Below, piece after piece: positions 32,819 through 46,430 of a DNA stretch of 64,000 bases; position 1 is the first letter of the stretch, and the number at the start of each line of letters is the position of its first letter. The notes below the pieces were generated by a model, which ran no database searches, was not told where the DNA came from, and saw nothing but the letters and a program-made list of their open reading frames with translations. The position numbers and the translations under genes are program-made. The DNA comes from Brachynemurus nebulosus (lineage: Eukaryota; Arthropoda; Insecta; Neuroptera; Myrmeleontidae): contig JAPWDM010000001.1 in the NCBI GenBank assembly GCA_035578155.1, positions 74,284,062-74,348,061 of the forward strand. The letters are read 5' to 3'.

Positions 32819-34739
32819 TTAAGAGGCGTTAAAGTGGATTAATAGCGAGGCAAAACCATAATGGACTCAATGAGTTACCTTGGTATATACCGCGTCTTAC
32901 TTGAATAATATCGCTTGTTTTTTCGTTACCAATACACAAATGTAAGGTCATTCGCCAGTCGGACATGATCGTTCCAAGGAAGCTCACGATACTTGCGTGT
33001 ATTCTGTACAGCTCCAATACTCTCCGCAACCAGGAGTGCGGCACCGAATCAAATGCCTTTTTGTAATCAATAGACGCTGGTTACAGGTTACGTTGTCTCC
33101 TTTTCGCTTGTTCCAGTACCATGGAGTCAATCAGAGACTTTTTGCAATCTTATGACCTCTTTCGACATCCCTTTTGTTCTTCTGATAGCATGGTGTCAGA
33201 TAGCAATCTGACAATGTTCATTGATCTTTTCTGTCAGGCGTCCAAATCTTATACACTGTAGGCAAGCAGGTGATAGGCCTATAATTGGCAGGATTTTTTG
33301 TATTATTGTTTTTAGGTTTCATATATGTGATAACCTGCGTTAGTAACTTCTTTGTCAGGTACCGTGTTCTTATAAATAGTGTAAATTGTTCACCGAGATA
33401 CTTGTATGTTGATGTAAAGTGTTTAAGCTAGTAGTTTAGTATGTTATCGATGCCAGGTGCCTTCCAGTTATGCGATCTCTGTAAAGCCCTGGAGACGTCC
33501 TCGGTAGTAGTGTCCGTATAGGGCATCTCCGGAAGATGTTCTTTATTCCTGCACGCTGTATCGATCTAACTGGCTTTGTCATTATGGTTAACGGTGTTGG
33601 ACTATATATTCGCCCAGAAACTACGGAGTTCGTTCTTCTCCGGTAGTTACCGTATTAGTTACCATATTCGTTAGAGACTGATAAAATCATCTCTCGTTTC
33701 TGCTGAACGCTTGGTTTTGTCGTTTGCGTTCAGTACTAGTCTTATACCTTCGTAAGCGTTTCGCTAGTGCTGTTAACTTTTGGTGAGTGTTTTATTGGTT
33801 TCCTCGTATTGTTAGTGTACTGTGTATTTGTGTAATATGTCGTGTATGTATTTGTTGAACCGTCTGGATCTCGTACCCTGTTGGTATTGGGTGATCCTTC
33901 CGAGGTTGCATCGGATGTTGTTAATGCGTTTATTCAATCGTGTTTCCCAGGTAGGAGTTTTGTGCTCCTTCGAATTGTGCGCTACAGGTGGTGTTACATC
34001 AAGACCGTTACAACGTATAGCTGCAACGGCTCCACAGTAGATAGCTGTGTGTAACTCGATAAAATTGTCACAAGTTTCCAGGTGTTTAGACAGTATTGTA
34101 TTATTTAATATCTCAACGATCTCAGCCAATCTACGTGAGGTGTGTTGTTTAGGCAACAAGTACCTATGTGTGGGGTCCGTCCCTTCAAATTCAGTGAGCG
34201 CTTTGTTCGCTTGGTATACAAGTAAAAAGTAATAAAATTGCAAAAAAGTAGGTATTTTTGAACGACTCTATCTCAGCCAGTTTTTATCGAAAATATTTTT
34301 TTCGGTCATCATTCTGGCGGGAATTGCATCAGCTTTTTTTGTGAACAAATGCTTATACCTACATTCACTCAGAAAAAAAGTACTACACAAAAATGTCAAA
34401 AAAAAAGAAAAATTGAAGAATTTTCCCTTTTTTAAATAGTTTTTTTGACTTATTTTGTTGAGAAAAAAGTTTTTTGAGCTCATAAAGTGCATTTCGATAG
34501 GAAATTTAACTCTCTACAAAAAAATCATATGATGTTAGTTTTTAAATTATAGCTAAAAAACTTAAGAGTCGATAAATTTACACCATTCGTAAAAACCCAC
34601 GCCTAAATTTAATAGCACTTTGCGAATTTATTATCTTTGGGATACAACTTAACACAATATATGAAGCAATAAAACATCTGTTACGAGTTAGTTCCTTTTC
34701 CCCCTGTTTTTTTGAACATAGTCAATAGCCTGTTATGTT

Positions 34740-35380
34740 ACTAAAAATCTTCGTTCGTGTCATCTGTACTGTCTATAATACTATCAGAGCTATTATCTGA
34801 ACTAGTGCTGATTGTTATCGGAGATTATGTGTCGGCCGAATCTTTCAATTTCAAGCCGATATGGAATGTTTCTTTTAATCTTATTAATATAGGTGCCACA
34901 GTTATTGATGGTTAGTTGCTCTAACGCTTCATTCCACATCGTCAAGACTTTATCGTGGCCAAAGCCATCTCTGCTGACATGTGTATTATAATATACGCCA
35001 GCCATTTGATCTATGACAAACGTTTTTCTTGACGAATTATGTTTTGCTAAATCCCTTACACTGTACTGGTTTTAACATAAGTTCGTCAAATTGCACTTTT
35101 TCTTTTAAAAAAATTCTAAATATCAACTTTCTTGCAAGCTGACGTTAAACAGGGATCTACTTAACGCAAGTGGTATGAAGTATTATCGATAATAATTGCA
35201 CTTGGTCTCCCTAACTGCAGTAACCATCTTTCAACCTATTTCTCGAACCATTCAGCATTCATGTTATCATGATAATCAGCACATTTGCTCATAGCTTTAA
35301 TTACTAAATTGACCACTTTTACGAAATCATTAACCACTCCGGCATGCAATATCTGAAAAAAAGTATTAATATAATAAATT
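34740..35380 (-). pseudogene. Tc1/mariner-like (DDE) transposase remnant
   Basis: Minus-strand pieces read DYHDNMNAEWFEK, then after a stop VERWLLQL, then PSAIIIDNTSYH, and later a C-terminal MAGVYYNTH...LTMWNEALEQLTINN region. The DYH-x-x-MN-x-x-x-FE and DN-x-SYH blocks are those of a DDE transposase family common in arthropods. The block with the last catalytic Glu is not found, and stops interrupt the frame. Confidence 0.6.
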
Positions 35381-35389
35381 TCTTCGAAG

Positions 35390-36530
35390 TTATATGTATT
35401 TTAACCACTTCGCTACTGACTTTTTAAATTTTTTTACATCAATGAGTACTTTTCCCAGCATACTGAACATTAAGTGTGACGACCTGTTTTTTAAGCATTT
35501 TCTGGGAATTTTTTTAACGAACAGCGAAAAGATAGAACTTTGAAGTTTTTTCTTTTTATAATTTATTTATTACAATTCTAACAGTATGGAAAACAAATTC
35601 CAAGTAAAAATCTTCATTAGAACTAAGTTGTACCACTCCGAAGACACTCGCCTCGAAAAAAAAGATGCTGATTGCCTCCACGATTTCGGCTGATTGTCTT
35701 ACCTAAAAAAAAGAAAAACGGCATTTTAATTTGTAAACCTAAATGCATCTAATGAACTAGAATCATTTGAAAATATTGAAAGCAGGGTTCTGGCAGACTT
35801 CTGAAGAAAAAGTCTTAAATTTCATGATTTTTTTAATATTTCGTTACGAAAAAAATAGGAACTCAGAATTTTGGATGATTCTAGTTCATTCGATGCGTCT
35901 ACCCGTACTAAGTCTATAAATTTCAAGTGAATCGGTCAAACCATTCTCGAAATATGATGGAGGAAAGTTCGAAAAACACAGATTTGAGAAAAGAGCGTTC
36001 GAAGTTTCAAGTACGATTAAAACTATGAAAATGTTAACTTATCATCAATTTGCGATGTATGGTCCATAGAGTGCTCCTTTCTGCTCCTTTCTCTTCTTCT
36101 TCGGAGTTTTTCAAATTGGATTGCTCTGCTCTTGCTTCAGTTCTGGCTCTTTTAACAACGTCACTCGTGCGTCAATCGGAGCGAATTCGCGTATTATCAC
36201 GGTTGTGTACATAAGCATACGCCTCGCGGCCATTTCGGGTTATTCTTTTTGGGTAACATAACGGTCTCCAACAAGTCTTTTTTTATCACAACCAGGATGA
36301 ACATCACTAAACGTGCTTCCTTTTCTACCACTCACTGCGAAAATAAACAAATTATAACTAACCACTGATTTGAAACTGATTTGTCGTAGCTGTTGTGCTC
36401 TTCAAAGCTAAACCAAGACTAAAATATAAGTGTACATTTCTATAGAAGCGTTTCAGGTACCAAGTCGACACGCCACAGTAGGCCTGGGCCTCCTATCACT
36501 TAGCGCTCAATCAGTTATTCTAACTGCTGT
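35390..36530. other. No recognised gene
   Basis: Mixed-composition DNA without conserved frames, element ends or tandem structure that I can support. Confidence 0.4.
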
Positions 36531-36533
36531 ATA

Positions 36534-37956
36534 CAGGGTGTCCCAAAACTACGCGGACATAGAGCTACCACGTATTCTAAAGGACAAAAAACAACGATTC
36601 GACCCGACTTACCTATGTACCTAAATGCACTGTTTGCGCGTGAGAGGAATTCAAAGTTTACTTAAAAAATAAAATTTTGTACGCTGTTCCGAAATTCGTG
36701 AACCAATTTTAATGAAATTTGGTACCTGCGCATTTCCGAGAATACCACTACTTTCAGTAATCAAAGAAAGCCAAACAAAATTGGGGAAGGGTTAAAACTA
36801 CCCCCACCCCTAGGTAAATTTGTTCAGAATTTTTTTAACGATGATAATAGGGCTTTGAAATTTTTCTAAGAGGAAGATTTATTAATTTCCTTTATTTTTT
36901 GGCTCTTGTAAAAACTTCGTATTTCGCATAGTTTCGGGGGAAAAAAGTTTTTATTCAAACATTGATAACCCATATTGTTAGAAACTAGTTTAATTTTATT
37001 AGAGAATTTAGTTGCCCACGGACACTAAGACAAAAGTTTTTCTTGCAATTTCTACCAAACAACTTTTGCAAGGTTCTTAGAGCACTTATTCCGCAATTTA
37101 CGTCGAAACATGTTTTTCATACATTACGATGCACTACTACATTTTCCGTACGTGCCACTAGAGAATATGTAATTCAACAATTTGCTAGTCAACAGTTGAT
37201 AGTACCCATTCAGTGATTAACGCGGACTCCAAATTTAAGTCCTTATGACTTCTTCACCTTTAAAAACGAAAGCGTACATTTAAAAAAAAATTAATGGTGC
37301 TGAACAACTGTAGAACAAAATTCAAAACACGACACGCACTACGAGAAGACGATGATATTTTAGGAAGGATACATTTTAGTGTTACACGTCGTGCTGGCCT
37401 CATGAAGGCATCAATGAAGGTGGAGACCACATTGAACACTTATGGAAAAAATTTTTATTTTTGTGCCCATGGCCAACTAAATTATCAAATAAAACTAAAT
37501 TAGCTTCTAACAATATCGGTTATCAGTGTCTGAATAAAAAGTTTTTTCCTCCGACATTATGCGAAATACGAAGTTTTTACAAGAGCCAAAAAATAAAGGA
37601 AATTAACAAATCTTCCTCTTGAAACAATCTGAAAGTCCTATTATCAACCTTAAAAAATCTGAACAAATTTATCTAGTGGTGGGGGTAGTTTTAACCCTTC
37701 CCCGATTTTGTTTGAATTTTTTGGTTATTAAAAGTAGTGGCATTCTCGGAAATACGCAGCAACCAAGTTTCATTAAAATTGCTTCACGCATTTCGGAAGA
37801 GCGTATAAAAATTTGATTTTTTAAGTAAATTTTGAACTTTTTTCACTCGCAAGCGGTGCATTTAGGTACATACGTAAGTTGCGTCCAATCGTCAATCGTT
37901 TTTTGACCTCAAAAATACGTGGTAGCTCTATGTCTCCGTAGTTTTGGGACACCCTG
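36534..37956. mobile_element. Mariner-type element with arms of about 460 bp
   Basis: The ends CAGGGTGTCCCAAAACTACG and its inverted match are flanked by TA (36532-36533 and 37957-37958). The arms 36534-36995 and 37495-37956 are inverted copies. The core keeps transposase remnants (37090-37460). A TA target duplication and a DDE remnant fit Tc1/mariner. Such long arms around a short core suggest a palindromic deletion derivative. Confidence 0.8.
37090..37460 (+). pseudogene. DDE transposase C-terminal remnant
   Basis: One frame reads past a stop into TRTPNLSPYDFF, matching the R-(S/T)-P-(D/N)-L-(S/T)-P-x-DFF block before the last catalytic position of mariner-like transposases. Downstream, in another frame, CINEGGDHIEHL matches the usual C-terminal C-x-x-x-GG-x-x-EHL block. 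At least one frameshift and one stop are present. Confidence 0.65.
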
Positions 37957-38348
37957 TATAGTCACTTAAAAATCACTTTACCAGCATATTCTACACATGT
38001 TATGAAATCAATTTACGCAAAAAGATAAAAATCGATTTTCCGAAACCATCATACGGGAGAACCCCCCTAAAACAAGCGTTTATTTTAATTAAAATTTTTA
38101 ATCTTACATCTTCAAAAAAGCCTAATTTACTAATTTTAATATGTAGCCTTTTCAGAAGTGAAGAGGTTAAGATGTTATTTAGGGTTAGAAGCTAGAAAGA
38201 AGGTATAGTTTCAATAATTTTTTCTAAAAATACCTTATATGCATTATTTTTAACAGTGTATTATATATACTAGACGTGAAACAAATACGATTTATCAAAA
38301 AAAAAAGAATAATAATAATAAAATAAACGCCCTGTAGGTGGGGGGGGC

Positions 38349-40540
38349 TTGACTTTGCAGAATTTCTCCACAGTAAGTCCTGCATGTCGTGAAAGGCGAC
38401 TAAAAAGACAACCCATGAGGATGGTGAATACTAAACAAAAAAAGCCTCGGAAAAATGCCGCTGCCGGTGGAGCGACCGTGCGCATCAGGGTCACCACTGA
38501 ATGCTACAGCTTAGATCGCGATGACGACAGGCGGGGTTCTAGGCAGCTACCTGTCAGCTGTAACAACACCTTCAGCCAAACTACTACTGCCCTAGTTACA
38601 GAGCCCCCAACACCTTTGGCTCAACCGACTTTAAGTGTTTCCTTGGAGCATCTTTTGGGGACCACTAGAGCTGGTAGGAAGCGTGTGCGTATGCAATGGA
38701 CAGATGAACTGAATAAATTCATCGGACGCACATACTCCCAAGTTACTAAACTTGAAACGGACAAAACTGGTTACCATACGAAATTACATCAAGAATTCGC
38801 GCGCACTTATCCTCACCTAAACCCCATTACTGAACAGAGACTGGCAAATCAAAAGTGTGTCATTTTCACCAATAACCTTACACCTTCTTCCCTCATAAAC
38901 ACTATTAAAACACAAGTCGCACGTCAATTTGCTCAAAATGAAGAAAGTCAGGCCGACAACGGCCCACCAGAAATGGTGAACCCCATACAAAACGACACTC
39001 ACCAACTTATCCAGAATGAGCCTAACCACCATGAAACAGCGGTAAATGACATCCTACTGCAAGAGATCGAACTGGAATTCAACACAGCGCTTACTGAATT
39101 CGAAGGGACGGACCCCACACATCGGTACTTGTTGCCTAAACAACACACCTCACGTAGATTGGCTGAAATCGTTCAGATATTCAATAACATAATACTACCT
39201 CAACACTTGCAAAGTTGTGCCAATTTTATCGAATTACACACAGTTATTTACTGTGGAACCGTTGCCGCTATACGCTGTAACAGTTCCGATGTAACACCAC
39301 CTGTAGCGCACATCTCGAAGGAACACAAAACTCCTGCCTGGGAAACACGATTGAATAAACGCATCAACAACATCCAGTGCAACCTCGCAAGATCACCCAA
39401 TACCATCAGCGTACGAGGTCCAAACGGCTCAACAAATACATACACGACATATTATACAAACACACAGTACATACACAATACGACGAACCCAATAAAACAC
39501 TCACAGAGATCAGGGATACGCTTCACCAAAAATTAACAGCTTGCACTAGCGAAGCGCTTACAAAGGTATCAGACCAGTATTGAACGCAGACGACAAAACC
39601 AAGCGTTCAGCAGAAACGAAAGACGGTTTTATTAGTCTCTAACGAACACGGTAACTGACAGTAATGGTCTACCGGAGAAGAACGCACTCCATAATTTTTG
39701 GGCGAATATATGGTCGAACACCGTTGACCATAATGACAAAGCCAGCTGGCTAGACAGATAGTGCAAGAATAATGAACATCTTCCGGAGATGCCCTATACG
39801 GACATTACTACAGAGGAGGTCTCCAGAGCTTTATAGAGATCACATAACTGGAAGGTACCTGGCATCGATAACATACAAAACTACTGGCTCAAGCACTTTA
39901 CATCAACATATAAGTATCTCGCTGAACAATTTACCTGACGCCGAAATTCCTAACGCAGGGTATCACGTATATGAAATCTAAAAACAGTGATATAAAAAAT
40001 CCTGCTAATTATAGGCCTATCAACTGCTTGTCTACAATGTATAAGATTTTAACGTCCTGTCTGGCAGAAAGGATCAATAAGCATTGTCAGTTTAACACCA
40101 TACTGACAGAAGAACAAAATGGATGTCAAAAGAGGTTATAAGGTTGCAAAGAGCAGCTTCTGATTGACTCCGTAGTACTGGAACAAGCGAAAGGGAGACA
40201 ACGTAACCTGTACACAGCGTTTATTGATTACAAAAAGGCATTTGATTCGGTGCCGCACTCCTGGTTACGGAGAGTATTGGAGCTGTACAAAATACACCCA
40301 AGTATCGTGAACTTCCTTGGAACGATGATGTCCGATTTGCGAACGACCTTACATCTGAGTATTGGTAACGATATAAGCGATCCATTCAAGTAAGGCGCGG
40401 CATATTCCAAGGCAACTCATTGAGTCCATTATGGTTTTGTCTCGCAGTGACTCCTCTTTCTCGCCTGTTAAATGAAACCAAATACGGTTAAAATGTAGGT
40501 ACGCAAACGAATTCGCGCCATACCATTTCACATCTGAGCA
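38349..40540 (+). pseudogene. Non-LTR retrotransposon ORF, copy 1, 3'-truncated
   Basis: The first 395 codons (38349-39536) are open and include a Lys/Arg-rich start, a WTDELNKFIGRTYSQVTKLE block, and PTHRYLLPKQHTSRRLAEIV. The frame then shifts (about 39377-39583). RT blocks follow in broken frames: VPGIDNIQNYWLKHF, NYRPINCLSTMYKIL, a GCKEQLLIDS block, FIDYKKAFDSVPHSWL and LSPLWFCLA-like remnants to about 40500. The YMDD-region counterpart and C-terminus present in copy 2 are missing. It is a dead LINE; the clade is not assigned. Confidence 0.8.
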
Positions 40541-40982
40541 ATTCCATGTATAAGTCGATCACTCAAAAATGGCACGTTCGCCAAATTTAATTTCCCTTTG
40601 TATATAATATGTTTAAGATGTGTTCAGCTGTGAACTCGAATATTATTGAATTATCTTTTATTTTGTCGGAATTATAATTATTCAAAGTCGCGTTCAAGGT
40701 CACAAAATGGGGATTCCCCAAAATGTTTTATCAATTTTTTCAGAGTCTAAGAATAACTAAAAAAAGATTACATGTGCCATTGAATGTACTTTACATATAC
40801 TTTCAATCAGACCGATTTCCGTCCCAATATATGCACATATATTGAAGTAATCGCAACTTTTATTAGCGAATTTCCAAAAGTGAAACTGGAAATACGCTAT
40901 TACAGCAGGTGTCATGACGGGACCTAAGCCCGGGATCACAACAGAAATGTGTTTTGAGGTCCCTAGAATACGAAAATGATAT

Positions 40983-40990
40983 TCACTAAA

Positions 40991-41050
<60 letters not shown>
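40983..41050. repeat. (TA)n microsatellite
   Basis: TA dinucleotides; the minus-strand frame through them is an artefact. Confidence 0.95.
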
Positions 41051-41054
<4 letters not shown>

Positions 41055-41699
41055 CGCCACGATAACTCTCGAACGAAACGTCTAATGCTTATGAAATTTT
41101 GTGTGCGGACTGGATTCTGAATTGGCTCGGCTAAGTTCGTGAGCCAGACCCGTCGGATGCCCAGAAGTAGGTTTTCTGGCCATTTTTTATCATTCGATCC
41201 TATCATAAGACAGTTGGATTTTTACATCGTTGAAAAGGAAAAAAAAATTATGAAGAAAATATTCTTATAATTTTCTTTCTATTTTAAGTATTTTTCGAGA
41301 AAATGTAAATTTTCACCATTATATTAGTTTTCTTTCTTTGTTAGTCTAATAAGTAATTTATATTTATATCTCAGTTCTTAGTGAAGTATAAAAATATTTC
41401 ACTTTTTTATTAAAGAATTTTGTGAGAACAAGTGAAGTCTATTCACATACATGTGTTATAACACACATACATGTATAGAGTTTTGTTTCTCATTTATTGC
41501 ATTATAATTAGCATGGTTCTATCTCAAGTTGAAAAATGAAAATTAAACAGATTTTCTAAGCTAATGTAATGAAGAATTTTTTTTTTTATTGAATTTTTAA
41601 GTAAACAAGAAATTGAAGATTATGTTATGATATAATATTATTAAATATGAAACAAAACGAAATATGTACAATGTACATATGTATGCACGGAAAAATATT

Positions 41700-43975
41700 T
41701 TGAATCGATTTTGAAAATTTTTTCACTAATAATTAATAATGTTAAAAAATTAAACCATTTCAAATGGATTTAAGGTATTTTATGTGAGGTCAAGGTTTTC
41801 GGGACCTAAAAAGGCCAGAAATTAATTAACCAATCGATTTTAAAAAATTTTCACAGTTAGTAAGTTAAAGTATTTGAATTAATTAATTAAATGATGTCCG
41901 CAAGAAGCTTACGGACTGCCATAAGTTATATGAGATCCATAGAACCCTTTTCTTACTGTTAGAGTACTAGACTTGTATGAGTTTCGCCAGGATTTACTGA
42001 TCCCATAATTGTAAAAAATAAACTAAACGACCAATTTTAAAAATTTCTTCACTGTTACAGAGCTAAACTATTTTAGATAGATTTAGAATACATTATGTAA
42101 GGTCCGCCAGGGTCCACAGGACCCAAAAGTGTCAAAAATATACTAACTGACCGATTTTGAAAATTTTTTCACTGTTACAGAGCTAAACTATTTTAGATAA
42201 ATATCGATTACGTTATGTAAGGTCCGCCTGGGTCCATAGGACCCAAAAGTGTCAAAAATAAACTGCCTGATCGATTTTGAAAATTTTTTCACTGTTACAG
42301 AGCTAAACTGTTTTAGATAAATATAGATTCCGTTATGTAAGGTCTGCAAGGGTCCACAGGATCCAGAAGTGTCAAAAATAAACTAACTGACCGATTTTGA
42401 AAATTTTTTCACTGTTACAGAGCTAAACTATTTTAGATAAATATAAATTACGTTATGTAAGGTCCACCAAAGTCCATAGAACCCAAAAGTGTCAAAAATA
42501 AACTAACCGACCGATTTTGAAAATTTTTTCACTGTTGGGGAACTAAGCTATTTTAGATAGACATACATTACGTTATTTAGGGTCCGCCAGGGTCCATGGG
42601 ACCCAAAAGTGGTAAAAATAAACTGCCTGATCGATTTTGAAAATTTTTTCACTGTTACAGAGCTAAACTGTTTTAGATAAATATAGATTCCGTTATGTCA
42701 GTTCTGCCAGGGTCCACAGGACCCAAAAGTGTCAAAAATAAACTAACTGACCGATTTTGAAAATTGTTTCACTGTTACAAAGCTAAACTATTTTAGATAA
42801 ATATCGATTACGTTATGTAAGGTCCGCCTGGGTCCATCGGATCCAAAAGTGTCAAAAATAAACTACCTGATCGATTTTGAAAATTTTTTCACTGTTACAA
42901 AGCTAAACTATTTTAGATAAATATCGATTACGTTATGTAAGGTCCGCCTGGGTCCATAGGACCCAAAAGTGTCAAAAAAAACTAACTGACCGATTTTGAA
43001 AATTTTTTCATTGTTACAGAGCTAAACTATTTTGGATAAATATAGATTACGTTATGTAAGGTCTGCCAGGGTCCATGGGATCCAAAAGTGTCAAAAATAA
43101 ACTACCGACCGATTTTGAAAATTTTTTCACTGTTACAGAGCTAAACTATTTTAGATAAATATAGATTACGTTATGTAAGGTCTGCCAGGGTCCATGGGAT
43201 CCAAAAGTGTCAAAAATAAACTACCGACCGATTTTGAAAATTTTTTCACTGTTACAGAGCTAAACTATTTTAGATAAATATAGATTACGTTATGTAACGT
43301 CTGCCAGGGTCCATGGGATCCAAAAGTGTCAAAAATAAACTAACCGACCGATTTTGAAAATTTTTTCACTGTTGGGGAACTAAGCTATTTTAGATAGACA
43401 TACATTACGTTATTTAGGGTCCGCCAGGGTCCATGGGACCCAAAAGTGGTAAAAATAAACTAACCGACCGATTTTGAAAATTTTTTCACTGTTACAGAGC
43501 GAAACTATTTTAGATAAATATAGATTACGTTATGTAAGGTCTGCCAGGGTCCATGGGATCCAAAAGTGTCAAAAATAAACTAACCGACCGATTTTGAAAA
43601 TTTTTTCACTGTTGGGGAACTAAGCTATTTTAGATAGACATACATTACGTTATTTAGGGTCCGCCAGGGTCCATGGGACCCAAAAGTGGTAAAAATAAAC
43701 TAACCGACCGATTTTGAAAATTTTTTCACTGTTACAGAGCTAAACTATTTTAGATAAATATAGATTACGTTATGTAAAGTCTGCCAGGGTCCATCGGATC
43801 CAAAAGTGTCAAAAATAAACTAACCGACCGATTTTGAAAATTTTTTCACTGTTGGGGAGCTAAGCTATTTTAGATACATATAGATTACGTTATGTAAGGT
43901 CTGACAGTGCCAGTAGGACCTAAAAGTGTCAAAAATAAAATAACTGACCGATTTTGAAACTTTTTTACTATTACC
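41700..43975 (+). repeat. Satellite array, 120-bp monomer
   Basis: About 19 monomers. Each has CCGATTTTGAAAATTTTTTC, ACTGTTACAGAGCTAAACTA, TTTTAGATAAATAT, TACGTTATGTAAGGTC and GGGTCCA with ACCCAAAAGTGTCAAAAAT. The leftmost units (41700-42060) are the most diverged. A second monomer type (GTTGGGGAACTAAGC, TTATTTAGGGTCC, AAGTGGTAAAAAT) occurs at about 42535 and then regularly at about 43372, 43612 and 43852, giving a 240-bp dimeric higher-order unit at the right end. There is no coding content. Confidence 0.9.
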
Positions 43976-45661
43976 TTTCTTTGTATACTCTTGCTTATAT
44001 CAGGTTTTTTATTTCCCTTTCCGTTTTCTTTTTCCCTAAAAAGATCTTTGGTTACTTTTTGGCCTTTGTAATTGATTGCTTTGATGATGGCATAGTTAGG
44101 AGTTGGCAATAACTCTTGGAAAGGAGACTTAAGCACTTTTGGTTTGACATTTTAAAGCGGAATGTCATCATCTGGATCCGACGCGCCACCTTCTTCACTA
44201 TCCTCTTCAGAAGAATAAATATTTAACTGAGCATAAGGAGGTTTCTTGAACAATAAGTGAGTTAATTGTTGTTCGGTGTCCATCTCAGAGCCTGAGCTAT
44301 AAATCATTGAATGATGTCCGGTCACTGCAAATAAAGTGGATGGTTTTGGACTTACATCATTCTTATCAGCACTTAGCGATTTCCTTGGTGGTGTTTTCTT
44401 ACCCAAATCGTTATTATCTTTTTCTAATGATGGGGTATCATCGTCATAACAATTTATATCAGAGTCGTGAGCACCTCGGATTGAATCCGGATTGAATGGA
44501 TACAATCCTGTGGCCCTGAATCCATTCACAATGTTTTCATGGGTTAAATATTTTGACCATACTTTGGTAAAAATGTAATTAAAACATGTTTTTGTCAAAC
44601 GTCTGTCAGGTTTTTGGTACATATAAGTCATAACTTCCTGATCCTAGTGATGTTCGAATGATTTATTAACTGACTTATCGAGGGGTTGAAGTTCGTGAGT
44701 TGTATTACTAGGTAGACAGTAAAGGACAATGTCGTGCTTATCTGCTTCATCTACAATGGCATAATCCAAGTGCGGAGATGCTCCATCAAATATCAACAAA
44801 ACTTTCCCTTGTGATTTATATTTGGCTAAATGCTTAATAAATTCAATAAACAATTCTATGGTGATACTACCCTTCGGAGCCATTTTTACTAGACTTCCAG
44901 CTGGCAAGTTGTCACTAAACTCCGGTTTTTGTCTTTGTCCTTTGAATAAGATCATTGGCGGGATAGCCGTACCAATGGGATTAACGCACATAACACTGGT
45001 TACATTCTCTGCATGTTCCGGTGCAATCAAATGAACTCGTCGACATCCTTTTTGGACCAAAACCGTTTGTTGGTTGTGAATAGTAAGCCGACATCCTTTT
45101 TCGTCAATATTGTAAAGGCGCTCTGGGTGGTTTACAATGTCTAATTCGTCATACAGTTTTTTCACTTCCTCGAAATGTTGGCGTATTATAGGTTTATTCA
45201 ATTTTTGCGCCCTAGCGGGGCTCATAAACTGTGCTTTTCTTTTCGAAATTTCGGGATGCCGCTTCAAGAACATCTTTAGCCAGTCTTTGCCGGCAAGGCC
45301 AACGTTTTTATTGAAGTTATGTTTTGTGTTTTTCGCAAAATATAAATGTTTGTCTGCGAATAAGTTTGGGGGTCAAAGGCATCCCAATGTTTGCAAATCT
45401 TATTATCCGGTTAACAATATTATTTTCTTGATCTTGATTCAATATAGAATTACGTCCTAAATGTTTGAAAGTGCTTCTCGATGTTAAGTGGTTCCGCAGC
45501 GTTCGCCTTGGGATGTTGTGGCGAGCTGCTGCAGCACGCTGTGATAATTGGCCCCGTTCTACTGCTGCCATGGCTTCACGTAGGCTTTCCTCAGACCACT
45601 TGGCACGCTTGAGGGACATTTTAAACGAATCCGTAAAAAAAAAATGAGCTGGAAAAAACAA
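43960..45661 (-). pseudogene. pogo-type transposase, nearly complete but broken
   Basis: Read on the minus strand: an N-terminal pipsqueak-type helix-turn-helix (SLKRAKWSEESLREAM, SQRAAAARHNIPRRTLRNHL) at 45317-45661, then the DDE domain at 44644-45273 with catalytic Asp in YNIDEKG, LLIFDGASPHLD and LQPLDKSVNKSFE, then the C-terminal region at 44152-44631 (RRLTKTCFNYIF, NGFRATGLYPFNPDSI) and a basic tail at about 44000-44136. Breaks: a one-base frameshift near 45330, a TAG after FEHH (44644-44646) where the family usually has Trp, and a TAA at 44152-44154. The Tc1/mariner superfamily, pogo/Tigger group, is well supported. Its 3' side runs straight into the satellite. Confidence 0.85.
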
Positions 45662-45689
45662 AATGTGATATTATCTATCAGGTTGGATA

Positions 45690-45728
45690 ATAAGGCCCAT
45701 TTCGTAATCCAGTGGGCCTTATTATCCT
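45690..45728. repeat. Perfect-arm palindrome next to the pogo relic
   Basis: GATAATAAGGCCCA and its inverse flank a short centre. It lies just upstream of the transposase start and may be an end motif of that element, but no matching distal end was found. Confidence 0.5.
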
Positions 45729-46079
45729 TAAGCCATAATCGTACAAAATTAATAATAAATGAAAGTAAAACAATTCTAAACAAAAATAATTTTCGAATTC
45801 ATAAAATATTAAAATATAACGATCAAAATGTACAAAAAATACTATTTGAAAATATAAATTATGCATAAAACTTACATTTTTATGAAGAAGAAAATTATAA
45901 ATTGCAGCAACAGACGTTCCTCCGATCATATTCGACTCGACACTGGCAAGACGGCGGCAGAAGCGGCTCAATATCTATGTAGCTACAGTTATGTTGACCG
46001 AATGAATGTCTACGTAAACAACGAAGTGAATCGAACTAATTTTAGCGCGAATTTTCAAAAGTGGGCTTTATTTCCCCCT

Positions 46080-46430
46080 GGGCCGTATTTGTCGCAGGTA
46101 CCTTATATACACTGTTAGAAATAATGTTTCGAATTTTTAATTGTACCGTCTTTTGGGAAAATTTCAAAAAGCCATAGTTCGTTTGCGATAGGACTTTTAT
46201 TAATTTTTTTTTTGGCGAATCACATTTATTTTACGTCTAGTATACAGTGTTAAAAGTAATGTTTCACATTTTTAATTTTCAATTTCTTTTATGAAAATTT
46301 CGAAAGATCATAGCTCGCTTATTACACGACTTTTAGTAAAATTTTTTTCAGTAAATCGTATTTGTTTTTATGTCTACTGTACACTATTAAAAACAATGCT
46401 GCTTAATTGATGACACTCTGTATATAGTTA
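46080..46430. repeat. Diverged tandem repeat, unit about 130 bp
   Basis: The block ATACACTGTTAGAAATAATG, then TTT-C-ATTTTTAATT, recurs at about 46110, 46245 and 46378. No coding content. Confidence 0.6.

Larger units (their letters stand above)
29740..34245 (-). pseudogene. Non-LTR retrotransposon ORF, copy 2, broken
   Basis: Minus-strand fragments appear in order: an N-terminal block at 33812-34243 (PTHRYLLPKQHTSRRLAEIV, LNKRINNI), an RT block at 32829-33044 (PHSWLRRVLELY, GNSLSPLWFCLA), the RT active-site region at 31283-31501 (LMYMDN where YMDD is usual, then FGIDKC), and C-terminal blocks at 30686-31178 (HGRHPHDL, FPETEEFM) and 30290-30511 (YWDRSIITDETINHNRPDI). Frameshifts and stops occur throughout. 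It is interrupted at 31541-32818 by element X. It is the same family as copy 1 (38349-40540), with close DNA similarity over 33812-34243 and 39080-39500. The clade is not assigned. Confidence 0.8.
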
